Assembly (NCBI RefSeq): GCF_001423695.1
Contig: NZ_LMOZ01000002.1
Span: 790,298-854,297 of the forward strand
Direction of reading: 5' to 3'
Length of the DNA stretch: 64,000 nucleotides
DNA from: Leifsonia sp. Leaf336
GTDB lineage: Bacteria > Actinomycetota > Actinomycetes > Actinomycetales > Microbacteriaceae
Made by a program: the position numbers and the translations under genes. The notes beneath the pieces are model-generated. The model made no database searches. It was not told the origin of the DNA and saw nothing but the letters and a program-made list of their open reading frames with translations. The stretch's first letter is position 1, and each line of letters starts with the position of its first letter. This document shows positions 1-7,758 of the stretch, piece by piece.

Positions 1-168
1 CCAGGCGGAGCTCGAGGGATTGTGCCTCGCCGGGCGCCGCTTCCGCTATGCCCGATATTGTCCCCCGGCGGGCGCGGATCGACGTCTTGCCGCGCACGGA
101 GCCGCAGGTGCATCATGCGGCCACAGGGCCCCCGTTCGGGCGGCATCGACGACGTGCGGGGGCCGATC
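1..168. other. Unassigned left edge of window
   Basis: All three plus-strand frames stay open through most of this stretch, as expected at high GC. None shows a recognisable protein end or a ribosome binding site. I see no gene that can be supported here. It may hold the end of a neighbour cut by the window edge and the upstream region of the gene starting at 169. Confidence 0.3.
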
Positions 169-447
169 ATGGCAGAAGGGCTGGGAACCTTCGTAGCCGT
201 GTTCCTCTTTCCCGATGAGGCGAGCGAGAGCTTCAGCAAGCGGCTTCCGGTCATCGGCGCGGGGCCTCCCGCAGTGATCCGGGCCGCTGCGGCGTTCGAG
301 GGGGCTGCGGCGATGGACGTCTACCGCCTCGTCGATGCCAGTGCGTGGCCCGGGGCGGCCGCCTATCTCTACGCCGAGACGGTTCCGCGGACACTCGCCG
401 ACGGCGACGGCGACCTGGTCCAGCAGATCTCGACGCCGGACGACTGA
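169..447 (+). CDS. Small hypothetical protein (92 aa)
   Basis: The frame is open further upstream, but the upstream translation is rich in Arg, Pro and Ser and looks like non-coding read-through. The ATG at 169 (MAEGLGTFVAVF) gives a protein of normal composition with a short hydrophobic start, an FPDEASESFSKRLP segment and an acidic C-terminus ending STPDD. It is too polar to be a membrane protein. I do not recognise the family. It converges with the next gene, with four bases between the two stop codons. The start could also lie further upstream. Confidence 0.45.
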   Translation: MAEGLGTFVAVFLFPDEASESFSKRLPVIGAGPPAVIRAAAAFEGAAAMDVYRLVDASAWPGAAAYLYAETVPRTLADGDGDLVQQISTPDD

Positions 448-451
448 GCGC

Positions 452-745
452 CTACCGCGGCGTGTACTCGTAGACGACAGCCGACCAGTGGTTGTCGATC
501 TCGTCCCACGCGCCGTCGTCCATGTAGGCGAGCCGGAACTGCAGGTTCAGGATCGGCCCGAGCACGTCGAGCACCTCGGGGCGGAACGGGGTCTCCGGAG
601 CCAGTCCCAGGCCGAAGCTGTGGATGATGCTGTCGTCGGCGGCGCGCAGCCAGACACCCCAACCGCGCTCGACGGGCATCGCGACGACGCGGAAGACATG
701 AGCCGGGTCGTAGTCGGACGGGAGGGCGTCGGGAAGGTCGGCCAT
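452..745 (-). CDS. Hypothetical protein (97 aa)
   Basis: Starts at ATG 745 (MADLPDALPSDYDPAHVF). A GGAGGA sits almost directly against the start codon, which is closer than usual. The protein is soluble, slightly acidic and rich in aromatic residues (WGVWLRA, NHWSAVVYEYTPR), which suggests a small alpha/beta domain. It has no signal peptide or membrane segment. The clean composition compared with the overlapping frames supports real coding. I do not recognise the family, and the neighbours (another hypothetical and a small membrane protein) give no hint of function. Confidence 0.6.
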   Translation of the reverse strand: MADLPDALPSDYDPAHVFRVVAMPVERGWGVWLRAADDSIIHSFGLGLAPETPFRPEVLDVLGPILNLQFRLAYMDDGAWDEIDNHWSAVVYEYTPR

Positions 746-770
746 TCCTCCAAACTACAGCGCACCACCG

Positions 771-983
771 CTAGCCAGGGGAGTGCGCCGTCGCCTCCGG
801 ATCGCGTTCACGGGCGTGCCGCACGTCGGCGACCACGGCGCAGGCCGTTGCACCGACTGCGGCGACCACGACCACGACGGCGTCGACCACGCGCACCGGG
901 CTGAGCGCGGCGCCGCTGGTGGTCGCCAAGGCCACCAGCGCGATCACCGCGACCGCACCGCCGAACCTCGCGAGCTCCCGCAT
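771..983 (-). CDS. Small two-span membrane protein (70 aa)
   Basis: The start was set at ATG 983 because GGAGG lies six bases upstream. The same frame runs further upstream, but the added part is Gly/Arg/Ser-rich and unconvincing. The protein has two hydrophobic stretches, about residues 6-24 (GGAVAVIALVALATTSGA) and 31-51 (VDAVVVVVAAVGATACAVV), followed by a charged tail (RHARERDPEATAHSPG). It is probably an integral membrane hairpin. No family is recognised. It sits alone downstream of a 277-base intergenic stretch. Confidence 0.5.
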   Translation of the reverse strand: MRELARFGGAVAVIALVALATTSGAALSPVRVVDAVVVVVAAVGATACAVVADVRHARERDPEATAHSPG

Positions 984-1260
984 CCGACCTCCGGCCCCGC
1001 TCAGCGAGCGCTCCGCGCACGCGCGACCGACGCGGGAGCCGGTGCCCGGGAGGCCGGCGCCGGGGAGGATGGCCGACCCTTCCCGTGACACCGGCTCGTC
1101 CAGTGAAGCTCAGCCCCCATCGCGAACCTCCCCTCGAGGCACAGGATGCATGAGCCCGACGTCGTTGGGGAGAGGTCAAATTCGGGTGTAGCCACAGCAT
1201 CGCCGCGTGCGTTACATTCCCGTCGCCGGCAGTGGGCCGGCCATGACGGGGAGGATCATC

Positions 1261-1638
1261 ATGAACAGTTTCTGGAGCGTCGTCTGGTGGTTCTTCTGGT
1301 GCTTCGCTTTCATCGCGTACCTGTTCGCGCTGTTCGCGATCATCGGCGACCTGTTCCGCGACCGCAAGCTCAACGGGTGGTGGAAGGCCGTGTGGATCAT
1401 CTTCCTGATCTTCGTGCCGTTCCTGACCGCGCTGGTCTACCTCATCGCGCGCGGGCGCGGCATGGCCGAGCGGAGCGTGAAGGAGGCCGCGGACACGCAG
1501 GCGGTGGTCGACGCGCACATCCGTGAGGTCGCGACGTCGAGCCCGGCCGACGAGATCGCCAAAGCCCAGCAGCTGCTCGCCTCCGGCACGATCACGCAAC
1601 AGGAGTTCGACCACCTGAAGGCGCGCGCGCTCAGCTAG
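1261..1638 (+). CDS. PLDN-domain membrane protein with C-terminal SHOCT motif (125 aa)
   Basis: The start is ATG 1261 because GGGGAGG precedes it by six bases. Residues 1-65 hold two membrane spans (SVVWWFFWCFAFIAYLFALF and WKAVWIIFLIFVPFLTALVY) separated by RDRKLNGWWK. This matches the N-terminal membrane module of cardiolipin-synthase/phospholipase-D-nuclease proteins, here without any catalytic HKD domain. The C-terminus (DEIAKAQQLLASGTITQQEF) is a SHOCT motif, a short oligomerisation helix pair usually found at protein termini. A close paralogue lies at 54170-54652. The role is unknown; such proteins are thought to be small envelope or stress proteins. A hairpin terminator follows. Confidence 0.8.
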   Translation: MNSFWSVVWWFFWCFAFIAYLFALFAIIGDLFRDRKLNGWWKAVWIIFLIFVPFLTALVYLIARGRGMAERSVKEAADTQAVVDAHIREVATSSPADEIAKAQQLLASGTITQQEFDHLKARALS

Positions 1639-1657
1639 GGCGCACAGTCGCAGACGT

Positions 1658-1696
1658 CGGGTGCCGCAGCCTCCAACCCCTGCGCCGCGGCACCCG
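1658..1696. terminator. Hairpin between convergent genes
   Basis: A perfect 10-bp stem (CGGGTGCCGC at 1658-1667 and its complement at 1687-1696) with a 19-base loop lies between the stop codons of the PLDN-SHOCT gene and the convergent TetR gene. There is no T-run. It probably stops transcription from both sides. Confidence 0.55.
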
Positions 1697-1728
1697 TACT
1701 CGGTGCGTGCGGCGTCAGGGGGCGTCCT

Positions 1729-2409
1729 TCAGGCGGTCGCGGCCCGCTCGGCGGAGTCGAGGATGGCGTCGACGCCCATGCGGTAGATGTCCTCGTCGCG
1801 GAGGTCGCGCAGCTCGGCGGCGACCGAGGCGATGTGGGAGTGGGTGAGCGGGTCGACCAGGAGCGGGCCCTCGAACCAGGCGTTGGTCGCCCGGGTGTCG
1901 CCGTCGCCTTCGCCGCTGGTGGTGGTGCGGCCGCGCGCGATGCCGGCGGCCTCCGAGAGCACGTACGACGCGAGGAGCGCATAGTGGCGTACCAGGTCGG
2001 AGCCGCTGAGGCCGGCCTCTGAGAACGCGGCCAGGATGAACTCGATCGTCGCGAGCTCGGCCGGGCCGTTCGTGGTGAGCACCGTGGCCTCCAGCGCGAT
2101 CGCCGGGTAGAGCACGAAGGTGTCGAGCGTCGCGTGTGAAAGCGCGCGCAGCCGCTCCCGCCAGTCGCCATCGACCTCCGCGATCTGCGCGAGCGCGATG
2201 GCCTGCACCTCGTCGAGCAGCGCGCGCATCAGGTCGTCCTTGCCGCGGAAGTGGCGGTAGACGGCGGTCGGGTCGACGCCGAGCGCGCTGCCGAGCGCAC
2301 GGATCGAGATCGCGGAGGTGCGCGGGCTCGACGCGATCTCGAGCCCCGCCTTCACGATCGTCGCGCGATCGAGGCGCTTCGAGTGGTCGTGCGTCATCGC
2401 TTCAGTCAC
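1729..2409 (-). CDS. TetR-family transcriptional regulator
   Basis: A DNA-binding repressor-type protein of about 226 aa. The N-terminal helix-turn-helix reads RATIVKAGLEIA, then SIRALGSALGVDPTAVYRHF, the usual TetR pattern with a Y-R-H-F end to the recognition helix. The C-terminal ligand domain is divergent. GTG 2409 is chosen because AGGTGG sits five bases upstream; ATG 2397 is the next option. It is divergent from the amidohydrolase operon, and a 17-bp near-palindrome lies between the two genes over the operon -35 box. It probably represses that operon until a pathway substrate or product binds. The ligand cannot be told from sequence. Confidence 0.85.
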   Translation of the reverse strand: MTEAMTHDHSKRLDRATIVKAGLEIASSPRTSAISIRALGSALGVDPTAVYRHFRGKDDLMRALLDEVQAIALAQIAEVDGDWRERLRALSHATLDTFVLYPAIALEATVLTTNGPAELATIEFILAAFSEAGLSGSDLVRHYALLASYVLSEAAGIARGRTTTSGEGDGDTRATNAWFEGPLLVDPLTHSHIASVAAELRDLRDEDIYRMGVDAILDSAERAATA

Positions 2410-2439
2410 GGCATCCACCTTAGCGGGTGCCAACAGTCA

Positions 2440-2456
2440 TGTCAGCACTGTTGACA
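2440..2456. promoter_or_regulatory. Candidate TetR operator
   Basis: TGTCAGCACTGTTGACA is a 17-bp palindrome with a single mismatched pair around its central base. It overlaps the -35 hexamer of the amidohydrolase operon, a good place for a repressor to block RNA polymerase, and lies just upstream of the divergent TetR start. Confidence 0.6.
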
Positions 2457-2480
2457 TAGGTGTTGAATCTCTTCTAGCAT
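2451..2480 (+). promoter_or_regulatory. Promoter of the amidohydrolase-transporter operon
   Basis: A consensus -35 TTGACA (2451-2456) and a -10-like TAGCAT (2475-2480), 18 bases apart, lie 37 bases before the first start codon. The -35 is shared with the TetR-type palindrome. Confidence 0.55.
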
Positions 2481-2517
2481 CGGCTCGATCCACTCGACGA
2501 CGAAGGGAATCGGCACG

Positions 2518-4218
2518 ATGGCCGACGCAGCAGTGAACCGGGCAGACGGCCTGGCGGACGTGATCCTGACCGGAGGCCAGATCTTCACAGGGGCGGGGCA
2601 GCCGGTGACCGCACACGCCGTGCTGATCGCGGACGGGCGGATCCTCGGCCTCGTGCCGCAGCGGTCGGTGGAGGCCCACCGCGGCCCGGCGACCGAGGTG
2701 ATCGACCTCGAGGGCGCGCTCGTGAGCCCGGGCTTCCAGGACGCCCACATCCACCCGGTGGGCGGAGGCGTCGAGCTGCTGCAGTGCTCGCTGGCCGAGT
2801 CGGCCGACGCCGCCGAGACGCTGGAGCGCGTGGCCGCCTACGCGGCCGCCAACCCCGAGAGCTGGATCCTCGGCGGCGGCTGGTCGATGGACCACTTCCC
2901 GGGCGGCGCCCCCACGCGCGGCCTGCTCGACGCCGTGGTCGGCGACCGCCCGGTGCTCGTCGCCAGCCGCGACCACCACAGCGTGTGGGCGAGCACGGCG
3001 GCGATCCGGCTCGCCGGGCTCGACGCGAGCACGCCCGACCCGGTCGACGGGCGGATCGAACGGGAGGCCGACGGCTTCCCTGCCGGAACGTTCCACGAGG
3101 GCGCCGGAGACCTGTTCGACGGCGTCAAGCCGGAGATCGACGACGAGCTCGCCTACGCCGGCCTGCTCCGGGCGCAGTCCGAGCTGCTCGCACTCGGCAT
3201 CACCGGCTGGCAGGACGCGATGATCGGCACGGTCGCCACGATGCCCCCGAACCTCCCCGCCTACCGCCGCGCACTGGAGGAGGACACCCTCATCGCGCAC
3301 GTGCGCGGGGCGCAGTGGTGGGTGCGCGACGCCGGCGCCGAGCAGATCGTCGGGATGGTCGAGCGCCGCGCCGAGTTCGCGCGGCTCGGTGACGACCGTC
3401 TCGATCTCGGCACGGTCAAGATCATGGTCGACGGGGTCGCCGAGAACTTCACCGCGGCGATGAAGTCGCCCTATCTCGACGCGCACGGCCACGAGACGGA
3501 CAACGCGGGCCTGTCGTTCATCGACCCCGACCTCCTCACCGGTTATGTCACCGAGCTCGACCTGCTCGGCTTCCAGGTGCACTTCCACGCGCTCGGCGAC
3601 CGCGCCGTGCAGGAGGCGCTCGACGCCGTGGAGGCCGCCCGCGCAGCCAACGGACCGAGTGACGGCCGCCACCACCTGGCGCACCTCCAGGTCGTGTCGG
3701 AGGAGGACGCCCTGCGCTTCCCCGAGCTCGACGCGATCGCCAACCTCCAGGCGCTCTGGGCCTGCCACGAGACGCAGCTCGACGAGCTGACCCTGCCGTT
3801 CCTCCACGACGACCTGGAGGCCCGGCAGTACCCGTTCGGCGACCTCGACCGGGCCGGCGCCCGGCTGGCCGCCGGCAGCGACTGGCCGGTGTCGAGCGCA
3901 GACCCGCTCGCCGCCATCCACATCGCCGTCAACCGGGTTTCCCCGGGTTCGGCCGACGCACCGCTCGGTGGAGCGCAGCAGCGGCTCGACCTCGCGACCG
4001 CGTTCGCCGCCTACACCTCCGGCTCGGCCTACGTGAACCACCGCGACCACGACACCGGGACCATCGCCCCCGGCTATCGCGCCGACCTCGTCGTGATCGA
4101 ACCCAACCCGTTCGCCGTCCCGGCCGACCGCATCCACGAGAGCACCGTCGTCTCGACCTGGGTCGGGGGCGTGCCGGTGTACGTGCGCGACGCCGACGCC
4201 GTTCCGGCGACCGCCTGA
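2518..4218 (+). CDS. YtcJ-like metal-dependent amidohydrolase
   Basis: A 566-aa protein of the amidohydrolase_3 family, which includes N-substituted formamide deformylases and related cytoplasmic metal hydrolases. The metal-binding HxH is at residues 77-79 (QDAHIHP). Later metal-site candidates are the His of VHFHALGD, the His of HHLAHLQ and the Asp of AAGSDWP, in family order. It starts at ATG 2518 after a modest GAAGGGA site. It is the first gene of an operon with a peptide-type ABC importer and a flavin amine oxidase, so it probably cleaves an imported amide or N-acyl amine. The true substrate is unknown. Length is normal for the family. Confidence 0.85.
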   Translation: MADAAVNRADGLADVILTGGQIFTGAGQPVTAHAVLIADGRILGLVPQRSVEAHRGPATEVIDLEGALVSPGFQDAHIHPVGGGVELLQCSLAESADAAETLERVAAYAAANPESWILGGGWSMDHFPGGAPTRGLLDAVVGDRPVLVASRDHHSVWASTAAIRLAGLDASTPDPVDGRIEREADGFPAGTFHEGAGDLFDGVKPEIDDELAYAGLLRAQSELLALGITGWQDAMIGTVATMPPNLPAYRRALEEDTLIAHVRGAQWWVRDAGAEQIVGMVERRAEFARLGDDRLDLGTVKIMVDGVAENFTAAMKSPYLDAHGHETDNAGLSFIDPDLLTGYVTELDLLGFQVHFHALGDRAVQEALDAVEAARAANGPSDGRHHLAHLQVVSEEDALRFPELDAIANLQALWACHETQLDELTLPFLHDDLEARQYPFGDLDRAGARLAAGSDWPVSSADPLAAIHIAVNRVSPGSADAPLGGAQQRLDLATAFAAYTSGSAYVNHRDHDTGTIAPGYRADLVVIEPNPFAVPADRIHESTVVSTWVGGVPVYVRDADAVPATA

Positions 4219-4290
4219 CCACTCCACCGCTGACCACCCAGCGCCGACCACCCCCCAACCCGCAGCGCACCACACAGGAGGATTCACGAA

Positions 4291-5940
4291 ATGCCTCGAC
4301 ACCGCACCCGACGCCGTCTCGTCCTCACGACGGCGGTCGTCCTCGCCTCCGTGCTCGCGCTCGCCGCGTGCTCTCCGGCCGGCTCCGGCTCCACGTCGAC
4401 GGGATCGCACCCGTCGTACCAGCTGACCGCGCAGACTCCCGCGCCCTCCGGCGACATCGACTCGTTCACCTGGGTCTCGTACTCCGAGCCCTATTCGCTC
4501 GACTACGCGTACGCGTTCGACTACTCCGACAACCAGGTGCTGTCGAACGTCTGCGAGTCGATGCTTCGGCTGAACCCCGATTACACGATCACGCCGGGGC
4601 TCGCCGAGTCGTACTCCAACCCGACCCCGACGACCTGGGTCTACGAGATGCGACCGGGCGTCACGTTCCACGACGGCACTCCGATGACGGCGGCCGACGC
4701 CGTCGCCTCCATGCGCCGCCACCTCGACCCCGCGGTCGGCTCGTCGTGGTACTCCGTCTACCAGAACGTCGCATCCATCGACCAGACCGGGCCGATGGAG
4801 GTCACGGTCACCCTGACCAAGCCAGACTCGCAGTTCAACCTCGGTATCAGCGGCGCCGCCGGCGTCGTCGAGTCCGCGGCCACGCTCGCTTCGAAGGGCA
4901 AGAACTACGGCAACTCGACCGGGCTGGTCAACTGCACGGGACCGTTCGCGCTGACCTCCTGGAAGTCGGGCGAGTCGGTGACCCTGACCCGGTACGACAA
5001 GTACTGGGACCCGAAGCTGAAGGCCAAGGCCGGCACGGTCAAGATCCTGTTCATGACCGACCCGAACGCCCGTGTGAACGCTCTGACCTCCGGCCAGGTC
5101 GACGGCGGCTGGATGGTTCCCTCCGAGGCGTTCGCCAAGCTCAGCTCCTCCGACGCCGGAAAGCTCTACTTCGGTCTCAACACAGCGGTCGGCAGCCTGA
5201 TCGTCGGCAACCTCAAGGGCGTGCTCGGCGACCTGAACGTGCGCAAGGCGCTGCTGATGGCGATGGACAGGCAGGGGATCGTGGATGCCGCCCTCAAGGG
5301 CTACGGCTCGGTCACGAACGCGCTCACCACCGAGTCGGTGTGGGGCCAGGCGTCCGACGCCACGAAGAAGGCGGCGTTCAGCGGCCTGAACCCCTACACA
5401 TACGACGTCGCCGCCGCGAAGAAGCTCGTCGAGAAGGCCGGCGCCACCGGCAAGACGATCACCATCCGCACGGCGCCGATGGGAGCCGACTTCAGCGTCG
5501 TCGCGCAGGCCACGGCCGCCGCAGCGCAGTCGATCGGGCTCAAGGCCACGATCCAGACGATGACGCCCGACTCGTACACGACCCTGTTCTCCGACCCGAC
5601 GGCACGCAAGGGCGTCGACCTGTTCTACACCTCCTGGTACCTCTCGACGCCCGACCCGTTGGAGATGTACGGCGTGCTTCACACCGGCCAGTTCAGCAAC
5701 TACGGCGACTGGTCCGACCCGAGCTTCGACGCCCTGGTCGACCAGGCGGTCGCGGTCGCCGACCCGAAGGCACGCGCCGAGAAGTCGGCCGAGCTGCAGA
5801 AGATTGCAAACCAGCAGCTGCCGTGGCTCCCGCTCTACCAAGGGCCGATGACCGTGTTCGTCGGCAAGAAGGTCACCGGTGTCGCGCCGTCCGTCGCATT
5901 CCTCTACTACCCGTGGGCGGCCACGATTGGTGCGCGGTAA
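4291..5940 (+). CDS. ABC transporter substrate-binding lipoprotein (peptide/opine/nickel family)
   Basis: A 549-aa extracellular solute-binding protein of family 5. It has a lipoprotein signal peptide: Arg-rich start, hydrophobic core, and lipobox LAAC with Cys27 as the probable lipid anchor. The mature part has the family features TWVYEMRPGVTFHDGTPMTA and GPFALTSWKSGE. AGGAGG precedes the ATG by nine bases. It is followed by two permease genes and a fused ATPase gene, forming a complete importer. Given the amidohydrolase upstream and the amine oxidase downstream, the ligand may be an amidated or acylated amine rather than a simple peptide; this is inference. Confidence 0.92.
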   Translation: MPRHRTRRRLVLTTAVVLASVLALAACSPAGSGSTSTGSHPSYQLTAQTPAPSGDIDSFTWVSYSEPYSLDYAYAFDYSDNQVLSNVCESMLRLNPDYTITPGLAESYSNPTPTTWVYEMRPGVTFHDGTPMTAADAVASMRRHLDPAVGSSWYSVYQNVASIDQTGPMEVTVTLTKPDSQFNLGISGAAGVVESAATLASKGKNYGNSTGLVNCTGPFALTSWKSGESVTLTRYDKYWDPKLKAKAGTVKILFMTDPNARVNALTSGQVDGGWMVPSEAFAKLSSSDAGKLYFGLNTAVGSLIVGNLKGVLGDLNVRKALLMAMDRQGIVDAALKGYGSVTNALTTESVWGQASDATKKAAFSGLNPYTYDVAAAKKLVEKAGATGKTITIRTAPMGADFSVVAQATAAAAQSIGLKATIQTMTPDSYTTLFSDPTARKGVDLFYTSWYLSTPDPLEMYGVLHTGQFSNYGDWSDPSFDALVDQAVAVADPKARAEKSAELQKIANQQLPWLPLYQGPMTVFVGKKVTGVAPSVAFLYYPWAATIGAR

Positions 5941-6895
5941 CGCGGCGGCGCGGCGGGTCGCGGGCAAGCTCGGCTCGCTCCTGCTGACGTTGTTCCTCGC
6001 CTCGCTCCTGGTCTTCTTCTCCCGGTTCCTCGTTCCGGGGAACCCGCTGAGCTTCCTCCTCCGGGGGCGCAAGCCGTCCCCGGAGGCGGTGGCCCAGGTC
6101 ACCGCGGAGTTCGGTCTCAACCTCCCACCGTGGCAGCAGTACCTGAACTGGCTCGGAGGGATGCTGCACGGCGACTTCGGCCGGTCGCTGCAGTACCGCC
6201 AGTCGGTGGCCACGGTGATCGGGGACCGGCTCCCGGTGACCCTCGGGCTCGTCGTCATGGCGGGGTTGATGATCACCGTCGTCGGCCTGATCGCCGGAAC
6301 GGTCGCCGCGCTCAACCGCGGCAAGATCGCCGACCGGGCGACCCTGACCCTGCTGACCGTGCTGGGAGCCATCCCGTCGTTCGTCGGGTCGATCGTCCTG
6401 ATCTCGCTCTTCGCCGTGCAGCTGGGCTGGTTCCCGGCCTTCGGCTCGGGCAGCGGGTTCTTCGACATGGCCTACCACTTGGTGCTCCCGTCGATCGCGC
6501 TGGCGATCGTCTTCGTGGTCCTGATCGGAAAGGTGACCCGCATGTCGATGGTCGAGCAGCTCGGCCGCGAGCACGTGGAGGTCGCGACCAGCCGCGGGCT
6601 CGGGCGCGCGACGGTCGTGCGCCGGCACGTGTTCCGCAACGCGATCGGACCGATCCTGACGGTGAGCGGCATGCTCGTCGCGGGACTGCTCGTGGCGACC
6701 TCCATCGTGGAGTCGGCGTTCGGCATCTCCGGGATGGGGTCGCTGCTCGTGCAGTCGGTCGACCGGCTCGACTTCCCGGTCGTCCAGGCGATCGTGCTGC
6801 TGGTGGTCACGGCGTTCATCGTGGTGAACGCGATCGTCGACCTCCTGGAGCCGCTCATCGACCCGCGGGCGGCGGCGGGGGAGGCCGGCCGATGA
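5930..6895 (+). CDS. ABC transporter permease (DppB-like)
   Basis: A membrane subunit of about 321 aa with six predicted spans. The permease loop near REHVEVATSRGLGRATVVRR matches the EAA contact region for the ATPase. The start is placed at GTG 5930, which overlaps the end of the binding-protein gene by 11 bases, suggesting translational coupling; further upstream starts in the same frame give an unlikely Ser/Arg-rich extension. The segment PGNPLSFLLRG near residue 38 and the HGDFGRSLQY motif are typical of the first permease of oligopeptide systems. Confidence 0.9.
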   Translation: MRGNAAARRVAGKLGSLLLTLFLASLLVFFSRFLVPGNPLSFLLRGRKPSPEAVAQVTAEFGLNLPPWQQYLNWLGGMLHGDFGRSLQYRQSVATVIGDRLPVTLGLVVMAGLMITVVGLIAGTVAALNRGKIADRATLTLLTVLGAIPSFVGSIVLISLFAVQLGWFPAFGSGSGFFDMAYHLVLPSIALAIVFVVLIGKVTRMSMVEQLGREHVEVATSRGLGRATVVRRHVFRNAIGPILTVSGMLVAGLLVATSIVESAFGISGMGSLLVQSVDRLDFPVVQAIVLLVVTAFIVVNAIVDLLEPLIDPRAAAGEAGR

Positions 6896-7758
6896 GCGCC
6901 CCGACCCCCACCCTCGCGCTGAAGGTGATGCGCTCGACGGTCCGAAGGCCTGCCCGAATCGGCTTCACGGTGGCCATCGTCGTGCTCGCGGTGATCGCCC
7001 TCGCGGCCGTGTTCGCGCCCTTCATCGCGCCCTACGACCCCGACCACGTCGACTTCTCGGCCGTGTACGCGAGCCCGAGCCCCGCGCACTGGCTGGGGGC
7101 CGACGCCCTCGGCCGCGACACCCTGAGCCGGATGATCTTCGGCGCGCGCACGGCACTGCTCGGCCCGTTGCTGGTGGTCGTCGCCTCCACGCTGCTGGGT
7201 ATCGTGCTCGGGCTCGTCGCGGGCTGGCGGGGAGGCTGGCTCGACGCCACGCTGGCGCGCGTCTTCGACGTGCTGTTCGCCTTCCCTTCGCTGCTCATTG
7301 CGATCATGGCGGTGGCGCTGTTCGGCAAGGGACTGGTGGCCCCGGTGATCGCGATGAGCATCGCGTACTCGCCCTTCGTGGCCCGCCTCACGCGCCAGCT
7401 CGTGGCGACGGAGCGCTCCCGGCCCTACGTCTCGGCGTACCGGGTGCAGGGCTTCGCTGGGTCGTGGATCGCCGTGCGCCGGGTGCTCCCGAACGTCGCG
7501 CCGACCGTGGGCGCCCAGTCCACGCTGAACTTCGGCTACGTGCTCGCCGAGCTCGCCGGCCTCTCGTTCCTCGGACTCGGCGTGCAGGCCCCGGTCGCCG
7601 ACTGGGGCGCGATGATCAACGAGGCCCAGGCCGGGATCGCGGGCGGCTACTTCCTGCCCGCGATCGTGCCCGCCGTCGCGGTGGTGATCGTGGTCGTCGC
7701 CGTGAACGTGATCGGCGAGGAGCTCTCTGACCGCATCGGTGGAAGGACGCCCGTATGA
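6892..7758 (+). CDS. ABC transporter permease (DppC-like)
   Basis: The 288-aa second membrane subunit. It starts with an ATGA overlap with the first permease gene. An N-terminal span (residues 22-42) is followed by the family motif HWLGADALGRDTLSR, typical of DppC/OppC proteins, and then five more spans. The EAA-like loop is around RPYVSAYRVQGFAGSWIAVR. It forms a heterodimer with the upstream permease in the cytoplasmic membrane. It overlaps the ATPase gene by another ATGA. Confidence 0.92.
   Translation: MSAPTPTLALKVMRSTVRRPARIGFTVAIVVLAVIALAAVFAPFIAPYDPDHVDFSAVYASPSPAHWLGADALGRDTLSRMIFGARTALLGPLLVVVASTLLGIVLGLVAGWRGGWLDATLARVFDVLFAFPSLLIAIMAVALFGKGLVAPVIAMSIAYSPFVARLTRQLVATERSRPYVSAYRVQGFAGSWIAVRRVLPNVAPTVGAQSTLNFGYVLAELAGLSFLGLGVQAPVADWGAMINEAQAGIAGGYFLPAIVPAVAVVIVVVAVNVIGEELSDRIGGRTPV

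Noticed and set aside
2437-6468. Minus-strand open frame of more than 1,300 codons opposite the amidohydrolase and transporter genes
   Set aside because: It is antisense to well-supported genes, Arg/Gly/Val/His-rich, and without a recognisable domain. Long antisense frames are expected where codons end in G or C.
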